This document shows positions 26,401 through 37,607 of a stretch of DNA of 64,000 nt, piece after piece; within the stretch, counting starts at the first letter, position 1; each line of letters begins with the position of its first letter. Source of the stretch: Antedon bifida (taxonomy: Eukaryota; Echinodermata; Crinoidea; Comatulida; Antedonidae); contig OY727097.1 in assembly GCA_963402885.1 (NCBI GenBank), positions 17,546,001 to 17,610,000 on the forward strand. The letters run 5' to 3'. A program made the position numbers and the translations under genes. Below the pieces are notes generated by a model. That model did not search any database. It saw only the letters and a list, made by a program, of their open reading frames with translations, and was not told where the DNA came from.

Positions 26401-27006
26401 ATTAGTTATTGTAGTAGTATTATTGTATTGTAGTATTAGTTGTAGCTGTCCGGTGGTCCTTGGTCACTTGTCTAACTAGCTACGTCTAGGCTAGATCCCC
26501 TAGTAGGCCTAGGCCTAGTACGTAGTAAAGATAATTAGTTATTCTTCAACAGTCACACAATTCAGATTCTGTCTGCCGCTGATTGTTAGTGAGCAGGGGG
26601 AGGGAGAGAAAGAGTTAGAAGAACTGAAATAAGTCGTGACGTATAATAAACATCATACAAAATAATAATATAACTAACGAATCCGTATAATATAATAATG
26701 TTGTATGTTATAAAGTAAGGTAAATGCGTTTAATATAATACAATTATATTATAATATAATGTATTTTATTAATAATATAATAGTAAATGTTGATAATATA
26801 ATGCCAAAACCGAATAATATAATACAAAAAGTCAATAATTTGTTACATTTTTCACATAATATATTAGAAATAGATATAATATAATGCTAAAACCAAGTAA
26901 TATAATGCAAAACGTATAATTCATTACAATACAATATATAATATAATAAAAAAATGATATAATAATATAATATTTTGAATACTTCAGACAGCTGAGGCTT
27001 GCCATA
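23489..27006 (-). repeat. Right arm of the 7-kb inverted repeat
   Basis: About 3.5 kb, the inverted partner of 20006-23310. It is longer mainly because of the insertion at 25218-25374 and a short extra block near 25740. Confidence 0.88.
25218..25374. repeat. 157-base insertion present only in the right arm
   Basis: In the left arm the bases matching GTGTATTG and ATTGTATG are continuous. Here they are separated by about 157 bases beginning GGATGCAATTCAACAG. ATTG flanks both sides. It could be an insertion here or a deletion in the left arm. Confidence 0.65.
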
Positions 27007-27599
27007 TTTATCAGCCATCGTAATTATATTATCTCTAACCATGGATTAAAGAATAGAAGGATATGCATCGACGGTGACATCAAACGATTTTACAACGCGC
27101 TTGCCTATACTAAAGCACTGCTGCCAATCAAACAAACACGCTCATTGAACTCCGTGTCTCTAACCGCGGCCCTCTGTAAAACGCTGCGAATCAACTGTTA
27201 CCTTTTTTGAGACCAAAACGTAACCATGTAGAAATCGTATGCGCAGTCTGAATGTTCTATTGACATGTCTGCGTCGATGATTAATTGACAACAACAATAT
27301 ATTGCTGAATAATTCTGTTTTAGTTTCATCACAATCGGACTACGAAAAGTTCACTTTCTTACGACTAGTAATTTTAAGTAGTTAGTAATATTAATAAAAT
27401 ATGCAATTTTTATATTTGAATTATCATTATTTGCCTGCCATCTTCTGTCATTAAAAATTGCGTTAATCTATAGAATATTAAATTATGCATTTGACCATGT
27501 ATGTTGTTAGCGTGGCCGGTGTTCACCCATACAACAATCGTGTTTTTAATATATGGCTAAGCAGTGGTTTCTTCATAAATCTCCTTAATTATCGATGTG

Positions 27600-27835
27600 A
27601 TTATATTTAAATTGTAGTGCCTGGTGATTGGCTAGTGGTTATGTCATCCACACCACATCCAATCATCGGGTCTAATTGAATGAAAACAGCGATCCCTGAT
27701 CCGGGATTGGCTGGCTATGTATAGTTGCGATTCGTTACCTAGCGGTCGTTTTGAAAAGTACACGCAGGGCAAACTTAATCACGAAAAAACGAAGTACCTA
27801 TTATTATTCACACAAGAAGTAAGACAACGGTGAGT
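27600..27835 (+). promoter_or_regulatory. Possible promoter and non-coding first exon inside the 3.2-kb transposon
   Basis: Two GATTGGCT boxes (near 27636 and 27704) are followed by a stretch free of obvious repeats and by AAGACAACG with donor GTGAGTAT at 27830. This could be the residual 5' exon of the parent element or a captured host promoter. There is no direct evidence of transcription. Confidence 0.25.
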
Positions 27836-28165
27836 ATATAGATCATGATTACACGTTGTATCTACTACACTTAAGATTAGCCTAGGCCTACCTAGGCAGT
27901 ATCAATGTCGGCAAATCATATGGTTTACTAGTAAGCCTAGAAGAAAAGGCCTAGGCCTAGTATCCTTGCTGATTTTGTAATTTTACATGTAGTTGTAGGG
28001 CTAGGCCGATACAACAAATACAATAGTTATTGTCTCAGATGTAGGGCTACTACAGGTCATAAAATGCTACTTTAATGTCATAAAAACATTAGCGTAGATC
28101 AATCGCGGCAGAAACCTATACTAATTACAATTATAGCATTTACAATTCCTCATCAGAAAGGTTAT

Positions 28166-29971
28166 TACGGTGGCCCACAACTGTCACGCACACTATAACA
28201 CAGAATCACACAATTGAAGAAAGAATTACACAATTAAAGAAGGAATCACACAATTAAAGAAGAAATCGCACAATTAAAGAAGAAATCGCATATAAACAAA
28301 AGAAAGCATGAAAATATAAAACGAAATGCACAAATAAAGAAGAAACGCGCAATTAAAGAAGAGCTAAGCACAATTAAAGAAGTCCGCAACAAATTCGAAA
28401 GCTCCTCGCACAATTAAAGAAGTCCGCAACAAATTCGAAAGCTCCTCGCACAATTAAAGAAGTCCGCAACAAATTCGAAAGCTCCTCGCACAATTAAAGA
28501 AGTTCGCAACAAATTCGAAAGTACCTCGCACAATTAAAGTACAGTAGTCCGGTATGGAACGCCATCGCTGCCTCCGGCAGCAAACTTTAATTCTATTCGG
28601 CTCTTTTACCATTACGTTCGGCTCTTTCAGCATTCGGCGCATTTCTATTTGGCCCATTTACCATTACGTTCGGCTCTTTTAGCATTCGGCTCTTTTTTAT
28701 TCGGCCCATTTACCATTACGCTCGGCTCTTTTTAATCCGGCCCTTTTTTATTCGGCTCTTTCTGCATTACGTTCGGCTTTTTGATTTGGCCCTTTTTTAT
28801 ACGGCGCAATTAAATTCTAACTTTGGGGTCAAATGGAAGAAAATCAACGGCTGGAAATGAGTCTATGAAAAATTACAAAACATATTATAGATGCAGCATG
28901 TAGAGTGTTTGGTTGGTTGAATTAAATGAATGTGAAGGCTATTTCAATATGACTAATCATTTTATTGACATGATTAATGTGTTTTAGAGAACGTTTTAGA
29001 GCAATTGTCCTACCTTATTGACCATTTTGAGAGAGAGAAAGGGTTTGATTTATGGCCTAGGCTATCTAGGCCTAGCCTAGTGTCAGCCTAACATTTAATA
29101 ATAATAATTTACCCTTTCTCTCTCAAAATTGGTTAAAAGATGAATTAATTTTAGGTTATTCAACACATCTTTAATCGGTTGGCTACTCATGGTTGGCGCC
29201 ATGATGATGAAATGTTTGTAAAGTTTTTATAGACTTATTTCCAGTCGTTGATTTTCTTCCATTTGACCCCATGTCAAAGGTTAGATTTTAATTGCGCCAT
29301 ATAAAAAAAATGCCGAGCCCAACGTAATGCAGAAAGAGCCGAATAAAAAAGGGCCGAATCAAAAAGAGCCGAACGTAATGGTAAATGGGCCGAATAAAAA
29401 AGAGCCGAATGCTGAAAGAGCCGAACGTAATGGTAAATGGGCCGAATAAAAAAGAGCCGAATGCTGAAAGAGCCGAAGGTAATGGTATGGGCCAAATAAA
29501 AATACACCTAATGCTGAAAGAGTCGAACGTAATGGTAAATGGGCCGAATAGAAATGCGCCGAATGCTAAAAGAGCCGAACGTAATGGTAAAAGAGCCGAA
29601 TAGAATTAAAGTTTGCTGCCGGAGGCAGCGATGGCGTTCCATACGGACTACTGTACTTTAATTGTGCGAGGTACTTTTGAATTAATGTTGCGGACTTCTT
29701 TAATTGTGCGAGGAGCTTTCGAATTTGTTGCGGACTTCTTTAATTGTGCGAGGAGCTTTTGATTTTGTTGCGGACTTCTTTAATTGTGCTTAGCTCTTCT
29801 TTAATTGCGCGTTTCTTCTTTATTTGTGCATTTCGTTTTATATTTTAATACTTTCTTGTTTATATGCGATTCCTTCTTTAATTGTGTGATTTCTTCTTTA
29901 ATTGTGTGATTCCTTCTTTAATTGTGTGAATATGATTTATATAGTGTGCGTGACAGTTGTGGGCCACCGTA
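28166..29971. mobile_element. 1.8-kb fold-back element with tandem subrepeats in its arms
   Basis: The left end TACGGTGGCCCACAACTGTC recurs inverted at the right end. GGTTAT flanks both sides (28160-28165 and 29972-29977). The arms extend inward to a centre near 29075. Each arm is built of tandem units: about 20-base units around CACAATTAAAGAAG (28204-28300), four 40-base units with GTCCGCAACAAATTCGAAAG (28369-28540), and units with GCCGAA/GTAATGGTAAATGG (28590-28800, 29290-29600). This is the architecture of Drosophila FB and sea urchin TU elements. No coding region. It is nested in the 27040-30245 element. Confidence 0.82.
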
Positions 29972-30252
29972 GGTTATAACTAAATTTGTCGTATAAATTG
30001 TTCGTCGCCGTTGTTGCTAGCGCTAAAACATCATGCCACCAAAGAACGCGCGAAAGAAGCGTAGCCAACAAGGTTAGATGTCGTTGCACATGTGCAGTAA
30101 ACAATATATTAGGCACGCGACCGTTTCGTTGTTACCATGCGGTTAATTAAACTGATAACATTGTGGGCGGTCCGCGGTCTGTCGGCGAGAGTCAAGGAAC
30201 CCTTGATCTCACGTCGATGCATATCCTTCTATTCTTTAATCCATGCTCTAAC

Positions 30253-31985
30253 CAAGTTTATAGAGTCGGTCAAGCGTGACAATCAAGCAACCAACTAACA
30301 ACGGCTCATTCAAAACCAGAGAACTAGAGATAAATGTCATGTGTTGCGTCTGGCCAGATGAAAGGGGCTACCCATACATTTATAGATGTTGTGCCGCTGC
30401 ACAATAATTAAAAGATGAAGATGTTAGCAAAATGACCAGGTACAATTACTTTGGCTAACATGCAGCGCTTGTTAAAGGCCTGGTGAAGGGATGTCAATGT
30501 ACTGGTGTACATGTCTTGAGCTGTTTTGATGTTGCACATGTCATGTTCCTCCTGTGCGTGGAATATGACTGTTGTTGATGAAGGATTCTGGTGGTGAGAA
30601 TACGGGGAATGCATCCTCTCACCTACTGATTTTGATGTTGGAAGTGAATGTTGGGATAGTGTCTGTACTCACATTGGTCATGTATGTGCCATCGTTGTTT
30701 AGTCTAATAGTGCATCTATCTGTCTGACGGCTTAGTTTTATCAACTATGAACTTGTCTTGATAAAAACATAAGTAATAAAACTCGTCCTAAATACCTAAC
30801 CCTCTAAATATTCTCTCTCAAACTAAAAAAAGATTGTCACGTAGAGAATTATTGCAACCCCCTGGGCAATACCCTCAATACAAGCTCACTGAGCCATCAA
30901 GCTCGTCGCTTCAATAGGGTTTTACTTTGTATATGAATGAATAAAACATATACGTAAGCATTTTAACTGACCAATCAGCATGGTCATTTTGAACTTTGTT
31001 TGGGTGATATTTCCGAACATCCCAATGCTTCCGAAGACGTTGCTTAGTCATGTACAGCGCCACCTACCGGTGGTTCCGAGGACATTGCGTCAAGTGATCC
31101 TTGACAGTTCGTGTTACGTAATTTCCCAAAATACGTGATCCAAGTATAAATGATTTAAATGTATGAAAAACAACCACAATAATATGATATTTGAATACTT
31201 GTGTCTGATGTCAAGATCGTTGATGTATTTGTTCAATTATAAAGTTAAACGGTCGAATTAATTTAAAGTAGGCCAAGTTGCATTACGAATGACCGAATTG
31301 AGAGGCCACGGGTGTCGGTTTACGTCGTAGATCGAACGTAAACGGTTTAAAGGTACAATTGCATTACAGGAGCCTACCTGATGATCGATTTCAAAAACCG
31401 CGTTTGAAAACAAGTTTCTTCTCAAAAGTAGATATAAGTTCCACAATTGTAATAATGTCCTCAGTACTGTCTATTTTAGATATCAGTTATTGAAAAGCTG
31501 CAATTTTATGATATTTTTAAAACAGTAGTATGAGACAAATTGAAACCAACCGCTCAATCACGTCCTCAGGCTATCAAAAAATAAATATATATACATATGG
31601 GATATCAAAATTCCCGCAATTGTCTGGGAAGGATTTAAACTATATTTGAACATTAGTAGCCTAGGAATTTTTAGCATAACTTTCAGACCTGCTAGTGTTA
31701 AATAAAGATAGGACAGAATTTTCAAAAGCCGGCGAGCAGTCATAAAAGTAATAACAAGTAAACTGAAATTGCATTTTCTAGAGAACTGCTCGTCCAAAAA
31801 ACTTCATTTGTGTACAAGAGGCAAGAGTTATAATTTGTTATTTGTAATTTTAAAACATAATTTGATTTAATTTACAGGTCTAGGACTCGCTCATCTTCTC
31901 TTCTTCTTCCTCTTCTTCTTCCATCTGGACACTATTGCGCCAACTTTCAAGTCCTACTAGTTCTTTACACGTCGTTTGACGGCTT
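30253..31985. other. Intergenic, no gene confidently seen
   Basis: The minus-strand open stretch 30408-30614 (68 codons, with HAQEEHDMCN and NKRCMLAKVIVPGH) has a protein-like composition and may be a decayed transposon or gene fragment; I do not recognise it. The rest shows no exon-like signals. Confidence 0.35.
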
Positions 31986-31989
31986 TGAA

Positions 31990-32330
31990 ACATGGCATGC
32001 ATATACTAGGGCAATAGGTGAACAAAGCTATAGAGAGAACATTTTCGTACTTCAACCGGATGCAGAATTATGACGTCATAAACATGGTACCAATCAAAAA
32101 AAATGCGATTTATAAAGTACTTACTCCTTCCTTATTTGTTGTATTATTGAGCTGGGATTTGGCATGGGTATACTACAGGGACATATCCTCAAAGCTATAG
32201 GGCCGGATTTTTTACTTTCAAACCGGATGCAGCCATATGACGTCTCAAAGATGGTACCTTGGCCGAACGGTAATATAGCCGTGTTTGGTGTCTTGACTTG
32301 GAGAATAAGAATATATACAGTAAAACCTAT
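31990..32330. repeat. Imperfect tandem repeat, two units of about 168 bases
   Basis: GGCATGCATATACTA...AAAGCTATAGAG...CCGGATGCAGAATTATGACG at 31993 recurs as GGCATGGGTATACTA...AAAGCTATAGGG...CCGGATGCAGCCATATGACG at 32161. Each unit includes a CRE-like site. Only the first about 100 bases of each unit align well. Confidence 0.65.
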
Positions 32331-32513
32331 TTATGATATTGTGACGTCACTTTTGCTCCCGAAAATAGCAAAAAATCAATTTGAGATTTCATAATTTACC
32401 CTAATTATGCCATTTCCAGTTATGTGACGTAACTTTTCGGAATATAGCAGTATTTGGTAGCGAGGTTATTGATGTGTATGTGACGTTACACCCCACCCCG
32501 TCTTATGACGTCA
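32071..32513. promoter_or_regulatory. Cluster of six CRE/ATF-like sites
   Basis: TGACGTCA at 32071-32078, 32342-32349 and 32506-32513; TGACGTCT at 32238-32245; TGACGTAA at 32424-32431; TGACGTTA at 32481-32488. CREB/ATF proteins bind TGACGTCA. Two sites come from the tandem repeat. No adjacent gene start was found, so regulatory use is uncertain. Confidence 0.4.
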
Positions 32514-32740
32514 TTACTGCTTCTTTTGCTGTACCCCGAGTATCGCACATTCGTGCTTGTTTAATACGAGTAGCTTTAAACCTATTTCTTTTAAAATTCA
32601 CCCGTTTGTTTTTGGCGTTGCTGTCCTATTGTTAGTCAGATACTATTGTTAGTTGAAAGGCTGGTTAACCATTACACCAAATTCGCATACACATGCTTAT
32701 AGTGAAATTAGCCTAAATCACACACAGCATTAAGACACAC

Positions 32741-32765
32741 ACAAATATATATATATATATATATT
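32741..32765. repeat. (TA)n microsatellite
   Basis: An uninterrupted ATATATAT run of about 24 bases. Confidence 0.9.
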
Positions 32766-32959
32766 TTCCCGGAGAAATCTTATGTAGGAGAATTTTACAG
32801 TAGGCGGAGGTATGCACTCTCGGAGTGGCTTTCTTGTTACAATTGCATTTGGTCGTGATCTCATTGTGGAATTTACCATCATGTAAATTTCAGAACAGGG
32901 AAACAGGTTCCAGAGCAACACTCCTATAGACTAGGCAGTATTACAAAACAACCAATTCT

Positions 32960-33480
32960 CGGGAGACCAAAATAAGCAGCATCTGTTGGTGGCAAAATAC
33001 CTTGAGGAAAATGACGATGAACATATTACAATAACTGAGAATGGAAAGTCTTTTGGGTACAGATATTTCAGCCTATTTTGGTGATATTACGATTGCTGAG
33101 GTAAATGGAAAACGAAAAGGTATAACGTTTAGAGGAACAGCTGCAAACATCCTCTATGACTTTTATCAGCATCAGAAAAAATCAGGACCCGTATATGGAG
33201 AAGATTCGAATGATAAGTTCTGTTGCTAAACTTTTGAAGAGTGACATTAAGTCCGTTGATTCAGTGAATGATGTATATCCAAACATATGTCATCAACAGC
33301 GACAGCATTAGCGTTCATCCCAAAGCCCCTAATTACATTGTTAAAGAATTGTTTGTTGGAAAAACAGTGATCTCAAAGTAGCATCAATTGGACAAGCTAT
33401 TGTGTTACCAGGCCAAGATGTCTTCTACGTTGTTGACACACTACACAAGCATGACTTCAGTTGTTTTGTATAATTCAAGT
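32960..33480 (+). pseudogene. Frameshifted fragment of an unnamed multi-copy protein family
   Basis: Several frames together read ENDDEHITITE, then FGDITIAEVNGKRKGITFRG (33075-33135), AANILYDFYQHQKKSG, AKLLKSDIKSVDSVNDVYP (near 33230-33285) and, after further breaks, ALAFIPKPL and a SINWTSYCVTRPR-like block to about 33425. From memory, these phrases match a repetitive protein family common in invertebrate genomes whose function I cannot name. Frameshifts and stops make this copy dead. Confidence 0.4.
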
Positions 33481-33747
33481 ATCATGTTGATCTTCTGTGG
33501 GACGTTGTATTCATTTGCTCTTCGCACTAAAAGGCCTGAGTGTCAGGTCTGATTTAGACCGAACATCATGGTGACTATCCCGGGGAATAGATTTAAACAT
33601 GGCATGCCAGGTGTCTCCTCCACATTCGTGTATGTTTGTAAATAATCTAAGGCTTACTGTACAATGTCACTCAAGTTATTACATTTGCTCAACCACTTTG
33701 TTGGAAAGCTTCGATGATAAACGACTCAGTAATGGGGACTAGGGGAT

Positions 33748-33982
33748 ATATATAAATTTACGTACGGGCAAAATTCGGTTTACTCGATGATATATAAAGT
33801 TGGTTCGTTCTTTCGGTACTGCTTTTAACGATCTGAAGTAACCCTGTTTACAAATTAAATTGATAATTAGTTATATTGACAATTAAAACGAATTTAAGTT
33901 CAACGATTTGCTCCAAATAGTGGTGTTTTGCGATCGTGGAATACACTGTCCAATGGATGTCCATCTTGAAAAATACACGGGG
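33748..33982. repeat. Dispersed repeat family A, copy 3
   Basis: It shows the same block order as 10924-11185, with an internal shortening after AAAATTCGG. It ends at CCATCTTGAAAAATACACGG and directly abuts the first, truncated unit of the U1 array. Confidence 0.7.
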
Positions 33983-34248
33983 GCAATCGCAACAATAAAC
34001 AATTTTAAAATAATAGAAACGGTAAAGCAAAGAAAGCGGATGACACTTTAATGATTTGTCGGTATGAAATTAAAACTTCCAATACTATTACTAGAAAAAA
34101 TGTTTGAGAATAGACTACAGTTACTGTAAGTTACAGAAGATTATATTACCATTTACATTATGACATTGTAACTGAATATAAATACCAGAATGACACTTGT
34201 ACAACAATACCAAGCCAATATTTCAGCTAAGAACGTGGTATGGCGTTT

Positions 34249-34404
34249 GGCACAGGAGCGACTTTGATCAGGAAGGAATGTCCTCCCAAGATGAGGCCTC
34301 GGCATTGCACACACGGCTGCGGTTGACCCTTGCGATTCCCCCAAACGTGGGGAACTCGGGTGTATAATTTATGGTAGCGGGGGACTGCGTTCGCGCTAAC
34401 CCCC
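34249..34404 (+). pseudogene. U1 snRNA pseudogene lacking its 5' end
   Basis: Bases 11-166 of U1 are intact, but 14 bases are missing compared with other units: the last four before the gene (AAGC) and U1 nucleotides 1-10 (ATACTTACCT). Those ten nucleotides base-pair with the 5' splice site, so a transcript could not serve in splicing. A 35-base stretch is also missing upstream near 34102. It is the outermost copy of the array. Confidence 0.93.
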
Positions 34405-37400
34405 AATTCGACATTAATATTAGATAGCCTATGGAGTTCACGATAATCGTTAGGTTAATTAATAACACTTGATATATAACTATTTATGGTTACATTATCT
34501 GTTAAGAAACTTTGTTGGTTTGTAACTATATTTATTTTTCCTTTACAACTGTTGGTATAGAATATTAACATGCATTGAACGCTTCATGATTATTTCGAAG
34601 AATAATATCAATTATAGGCTCAAACTCTAGATTAAACAACATAAAGTAGTCTATTATAGAACTTATACTTATTTAAATACTTTTATTACTTTCTGTTAAA
34701 CGATAATTATATTTCATTTACAATATGTATTAAATGCTATTTAATTATAGATATTTTATTTATTTACATGTCATATTGTTCTTGTCAAAGAAGTTTGGCG
34801 ATAGAAAACCTTTGACATTTTACACTCAATGATGAAGACGTAGTATGTACACCGTTTAATTGTTCTGTTTCAGTTTGTAAGCAATGTTGTTTTGCGCCAT
34901 TTCTATCGCTGCAATTCAAGTGGTTTATGGATTGGAGATCTAGCTCCATCGGTGCATTGCTTGATATCGTATACAGGTATGCCACCCACTCGTTGTAAGT
35001 GTTGGATGTTACGTGGTACTTCGTTCCATTCACTATAATGATATATGGCAGATAGTATTGCCAACCGTCTGTCAATCGATACCTATAACAAGAAAACAAA
35101 CTTATTTATTAATAATGATGATCATGTAAATAAATAATAAGGATGATAATCAATGGTATTTCTGTTAAAATTACAAATGTAGGGCACCCGATTCTCGTAC
35201 GGTTCATGTCTAACAACAAGAAACTGCTGCGCTGTTTAATGTCAAGCAACAGTAACAGGCCCGTCCATATCACGGAAGTGTCACTGTTGCATGTCCACGT
35301 ACTGTACTACTGTATAAACTTTTCATCTAATGTGAAATTATACGCCGCGGGAACCAGACAATGAATAATTTCGATTGGTATATTATCGATTTGTTAACCA
35401 TTACTTTGTTTGTAGGCCTAAATATATTGTAATATCAATTGTATAGAAATTTCATTTATAATTATTAAATGCATTATTATATTTTTGTACTTACCTGACA
35501 TATTATTATCTATTAATTTTTTAATGACAGATAAAATGATATTTTATTTTGAAAATCACGTATCAAAAGGTCATCCTTTGACATAAAAATAATACTTGTA
35601 AACTATTTAAATTAAGTATAACAAATATCCAGTGATGCATTAGCCTAACCTATAATATTATATAAGCTTAGTTATATTAAAACTTAATTGTATAGCAGAT
35701 AGCAAAAGCAATGTAAAACTTTGTTTTAATTCCTTAAAAAAATTCTCGATCCTTCGCCGCCGATTTTTTTTCCGTACGAAAGTCGAGTTCCTCAATCGGT
35801 TCATTTCGGACTCATTCGGCTCTCGGTATAAGCTCTCGGTCTGAGCTACGATGAACCTCCCCCTCCCTCTACCCATCAAAATTTTGTAAACAAACTCAAT
35901 GATGCGTGACGGCATTTAATTCACTGCCCCATGCTCCAATACGCGCCAAATACGAACTTCAATGTAGAACTGTATTACAACATATTAATATTAGTAGTCA
36001 ATACCGGAATTGAAGGGTTTTTTTTATAATTACGGTAAGACTATCAATGTACAGTAATATGACTAGCGTTTAGCAGATATTGTAGGCCTAGCTAGTAGTA
36101 GTAATATACTAGGCCCAACTGAATATCAATTAAATTAATATTATGAAGTATAGAATCTAATAATGAATTATTACAAAAATGACATGTGCTATAAATTATA
36201 ATTACTCATTAGCTATATGTCAAAAATTCTAATTAATTATCGAAGTTTCCCCTATGTTTTATGATTTTTGTGATTTTATTTGTGTTATATAAGCTAGTTG
36301 AAAATAAGCATTTCCTTATCAATGGGGGATAGTTCAAATTGCACAGTAGGGCTACACAAATGTTGTACATAGAGTGGCATTTAAAAAAAAATATGAAAAA
36401 CAAACGGTGTGGTAAAAAAAATGTTATCAGATGACTAAATATACAGTAGGTAATATAACTTGTTTCTGGTATTTTTTTTCGTCTTTATTTTCATGATACA
36501 GCAAAAAATATCCACCGTATTTCCACCATTTTTTTCACCTTCTAGGGAGTCACCAGGACTGTTATTACATTAAGTTAAACTAAATAACTACTGAAAAAAA
36601 AGTCTGGTTTTTATACAGAATTTTGCCAAATTTTGTATTTAACTATTTTAAGAGAAAGTCATGTTTTTTCATCTTGATTACAAATATTTGATTTATGCAC
36701 TTAACCAGATATTGTATTTAAAAGTTCATGCCTGTACCTGAGCTTAGACTGCATACATTTTGTTTTTATTGCTATTCCTTAAACTATGAAAATACTGGGT
36801 CGGTATCCAGGTGCTTAGTTTATAAATTTACTTTTTTTTTAGGATAATAACTGATTGAATAAAGTGTTTTTTATGAGAAAAATAAAATATATTTTAGTAG
36901 TTTTATTTAAACTATAACAAAATTTCAGAATGAAAAAAAAAATTATTTTTGACACTTGACAGGTAATTCTTGTAGTGTAATCACTTTACTTGTTTGCCCA
37001 TGGACCTACAATTAGATTCTACTGTTATTTATAGGCCCACAGTTTTCCTATAAAGGAATATTTCCAGTATAAATGTAAAAAGCATATTAGTATTAGTATA
37101 CAGTGTACATAATAAAGATTTAAACAAATGTTAAAGAATGACTATTTATTCATTACACAGGCTTTTTCCACAAGTCAACATCTTATTCACTACAAAACCA
37201 AAATCAACCACTCATTACAAAATATTTGTAATTTTGCATTCTTATTTTGTAATTTCAAAACAATTGACTTCAAATACTGTAGTTGACATCACTATACAAA
37301 CTTGCTCAGCCTACCCTGTTAAAGTTATCTTCATAGGCTGCAAACTATTTTACAAAATATTTATAATGATCTCAGTTCAGTAATGGGTACACGCTGTTTG

Positions 37401-37519
37401 TAAGTTACCAGACACAACCTTCAAGTATGCTATGGACAGCAATAAAAAGAGTAAAAATGTCTTTGTACAGCTATTTGTCTAATGTACATAGTGCCTACTA
37501 GTACTTTCTGTATAATGGC

Positions 37520-37607
37520 AGTCAGCATAATCTACCAAATTCATTCTGTCTTTCAATGGATTTGAATGGTTTCTTTTCCCACAATGAATCATTTATTTCT
37601 TCAGATA
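37520..37607 (-). other. Exon-like stretch inside the 4.6-kb transposon
   Basis: On the minus strand an acceptor TTATATTTCAG is followed by an open frame of 29 codons including NDSLWEKKPFKSIERQNEFG, ending in TGA. The composition looks protein-like and could be the last exon of a decayed transposase. A minus-strand AATAAA lies about 375 bases further. No family recognised. Confidence 0.25.

Larger units (their letters stand above)
20006..27006. mobile_element. 7.0-kb fold-back element, almost entirely one inverted repeat
   Basis: The left end TATGGCAAGCCTCAGCTGTC is repeated inverted at the right end (...GGCTTGCCATA). The six bases TTTATC occur directly on both sides (20000-20005 and 27007-27012), as expected for a target-site duplication. 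The left arm runs to about 23310 and the right arm from about 23489, with a spacer of about 178 bases. Paired landmarks include the TTATA-rich block (20035-20345 with 26690-26990), TAGGCCTAG-rich blocks (20470-20960 with 26085-26530), a (CTA)n run (20810-20830 with 26221-26237) and a poly-T/poly-A tract (21898 with 24910). The arms differ by many scattered substitutions and indels. No transposase was recognised, so it is non-autonomous. The terminal TAYGG and 6-bp duplication recall IS3EU-type DNA transposons, from memory. Confidence 0.88.
27040..30245. mobile_element. 3.2-kb DNA transposon with 34-bp terminal inverted repeats
   Basis: The left end CATGGATTAAAGAATAGAAG and the rest of a 34-base block (27040-27073) recur inverted at 30212-30245. 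CTCTAAC directly repeats on both sides (27033-27039, 30246-30252), a 7-bp target duplication. CA...TG ends with a 7-8-bp duplication would fit a hAT-like element, but no transposase was recognised. The interior holds two ATTGG (reverse CCAAT) boxes near 27637 and 27705, a possible exon end with donor GTGAGT at 27830, the nested fold-back element 28166-29971, and a short ATG frame at 30033. Confidence 0.85.

Noticed and set aside
20006..27006. Assembly artefact joining two haplotypes head to head
   Set aside because: The arms differ by many changes and a 157-base segment, and the outer ends carry a matching 6-bp duplication; still worth a long-read check.
31258..31797. Two minus-strand frames of 62 and 79 codons
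   Set aside because: No splice context, no family resemblance, AT-rich composition.
35658..35915. 85-codon minus-strand frame near the left end of the 4.6-kb transposon
   Set aside because: It has an arginine-rich stretch but no transposase motif; cannot be supported as a gene.
37138..37383. 81-codon plus-strand frame in the 4.6-kb transposon
   Set aside because: Low-complexity hydrophobic translation typical of AT-rich DNA.
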